Assembly (NCBI GenBank): GCA_005879045.1
Contig: VBLV01000020.1
Coordinates: 1 to 6,436 of the forward strand
DNA: 6,436 bases
DNA from: Methanobacteriota archaeon
Lineage (GTDB): Archaea > Thermoplasmatota > Thermoplasmata > RBG-16-68-12
Direction: 5' to 3'
Shown here: piece after piece, positions 5,422 through 6,436 of the stretch
How positions within the stretch are numbered: the stretch's first letter is position 1
How the letters are laid out: each line of letters begins with the position of its first letter
Made by a program: the position numbers and the translations under genes
Notes under the pieces: generated by a model
What the model was told of the DNA's origin: nothing
Database searches by the model: none
Seen by the model: only the letters and a program-made list of their open reading frames with translations

Positions 5422-6436
5422 TCAGGGGTCGTGAGACTCGTCGCGGTGCGCGAAAGGCCTCATCTTGGAATGAGCGCCTAACGCCTCCCCGGAGGACATC
5501 GGACTGGATCGTCCTCCAGGCGATCCGACGGACATCTCGGGAAATTCCGCGGGATGGATGTTTCGAGACGCCAGCTTGCGTTCCCACGTGGCCTCAATCA
5601 GTCGTTCGTAGTTCTCGAGGTACTTCGCGGGTGTGTGATAGGTCTCATACGCCATGCGGGCCGCCCTCCGCTGGCCGTGGGCCAGGTCTTCCGCCTCGAA
5701 TTGTTCGATCCCCGCGAGGATTCCTTCCGCGGTCGGCCGGATCGTCCGGCCGCACATGTCCCCGTGAAGGATCTCCGGAAGAGCGCCGGTCTCGGAGGCC
5801 AGGATGGGAGTACCCCAGGCGAGGGCTTCGAACGCGACAAGCGGTGCGTTCTCATACCAGATCGACGGAAGCAGGAGGGCGCGCGCCCGCGCATAGGTCG
5901 CATCGCGCTCGGCGGCCGGCAACCAGCCATGAAGGACCAGCGGGGCCGAGCGTTCCCGCGCCGCCTCCAGGACGGCCGCCTGTTTCCCTTTTCCGACGAC
6001 GACGAATCGGTGCGGTCCGCGGTACTGGCTCGCCGCGTTCGCGAGCTCCGGAATTCCTTTGTAGAACTCGAGGCGGCCGACGTACAGGTAGTAGTCACCC
6101 GGAGAACTCGCTTGGCCCGACGGGTTCGGATCGGGCGCGAAGTTCGGGATGTGGACGACCGGGGCGCGGAGGTACGGGGCGATCATGCCTCGCAGGAAAT
6201 CGCTCGGCGCGATCGCGACGTCGAGGGCGTCGAAGGGCTTGAGCCCATCGGGCCGGTATCGCCACAGCTGCGGCGGCTTCCCGGAGATCGTCAGGCACGT
6301 GAGGCACGTCGGCTTGTCGCAGAGGCGTCGATTGAATTTGAACAGGTCGTTCCGCGGACAGCGCACCCAATAATCGTGGGCCGTGTACATCTTGAGCGCG
6401 GAGCTGGGGACGTCGATTAGGTCCAGTCCCAGCAAC
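5422..6436 (-). CDS. GT4-family glycosyltransferase (GT-B fold), N-terminus off right edge
   Basis: This enzyme would transfer a sugar from a nucleotide-sugar donor to a lipid-linked or surface glycan acceptor at the cytoplasmic face of the membrane; donor and acceptor are not readable. About 337 codons are visible and the frame stays open at the right edge, so probably only a short part of the first Rossmann domain is missing. Counting from the first full visible codon, HDYWVRCPR (20-28) is typical of GT4 acceptor domains and is followed by a cysteine set C26-x12-C39-x4-C44-x2-C47 that could hold a metal. The donor domain begins at YVGRLEFYKGI (118-128, Arg121 and Lys126) and contains the E-x7-E signature ENAPLVAFE (195-203), then GTPILASETGALPEI (208-222). 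The core seems to end near residue 290. The last 45 or so residues, rich in Ser, Pro and Gly, look disordered and are unusual for the family. It converges on the four-helix gene. It probably belongs to a surface-glycan cluster beyond the right edge, which is inference. Confidence 0.9.
   Translation of the reverse strand, partial: LLGLDLIDVPSSALKMYTAHDYWVRCPRNDLFKFNRRLCDKPTCLTCLTISGKPPQLWRYRPDGLKPFDALDVAIAPSDFLRGMIAPYLRAPVVHIPNFAPDPNPSGQASSPGDYYLYVGRLEFYKGIPELANAASQYRGPHRFVVVGKGKQAAVLEAARERSAPLVLHGWLPAAERDATYARARALLLPSIWYENAPLVAFEALAWGTPILASETGALPEILHGDMCGRTIRPTAEGILAGIEQFEAEDLAHGQRRAARMAYETYHTPAKYLENYERLIEATWERKLASRNIHPAEFPEMSVGSPGGRSSPMSSGEALGAHSKMRPFAHRDESHDP

Noticed and set aside
5554..6420. 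288-codon plus-strand frame opposite the glycosyltransferase
   Set aside because: The minus strand carries the GT4 signature; no motif is seen in the plus frame.
1..6436. tRNA, rRNA, CRISPR array, insertion sequence or phage genes
   Set aside because: I looked for clover-leaf segments, regularly spaced repeats, terminal inverted repeats and transposase or integrase motifs and saw none. The genes have uniform composition and ordinary cellular functions.

Overview
The window looks archaeal and most likely comes from a high-GC Thermoplasmatota (Euryarchaeota-type) genome. The evidence is TATA-box-like elements about 25 bases upstream of inferred transcription starts, one probable leaderless gene, GGAGG ribosome binding sites in front of other genes, and a membrane-tethered regulator with an Ig-like outer domain and two winged helices, an architecture I associate with that group. 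The lineage is an inference; no rRNA is present to settle it.

Layout, left to right. Positions 1-1926 (minus) hold most of a secreted family 5 (peptide/nickel-type) ABC solute-binding protein whose C-terminus lies off the left edge. Positions 1927-2063 hold its promoter and a possible operator. Positions 2064-3044 (minus) encode a signal peptide, Ig-like domain, transmembrane helix and two winged helix-turn-helix domains; this gene has no canonical start codon where one is expected. Positions 3129-4412 (minus) are serS, seryl-tRNA synthetase, probably leaderless from a GTG. Positions 4413-4548 are a divergent promoter region. Positions 4549-5298 (plus) encode an unrecognised four-helix membrane protein. 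Positions 5299-5421 are a short convergent gap with a weak terminator candidate. Positions 5422-6436 (minus) hold most of a GT4-type glycosyltransferase whose N-terminus lies off the right edge. Five protein genes cover nearly all of the window; I see no RNA genes, mobile elements, CRISPR arrays or long repeats.

How the genes may work together. The regulator lies 84 bases downstream of serS and may be read from the serS promoter. The solute-binding protein has its own TATA-like element and a small palindrome at its upstream edge, so it could be switched independently, perhaps by the membrane regulator just upstream. That link rests on proximity only. The glycosyltransferase and the four-helix protein show no functional tie to the rest. 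None of the four gene starts inside the window is an ATG: TTG, ATC (or TTG), GTG and TTG.

I see no clear new multi-gene system. The items most worth a second look are the AUC-or-mutated start of the regulator, the tethered regulator beside a solute receptor, the calcium-type loop and paired cysteines in the receptor, and the uncharacterised membrane protein divergent from serS.
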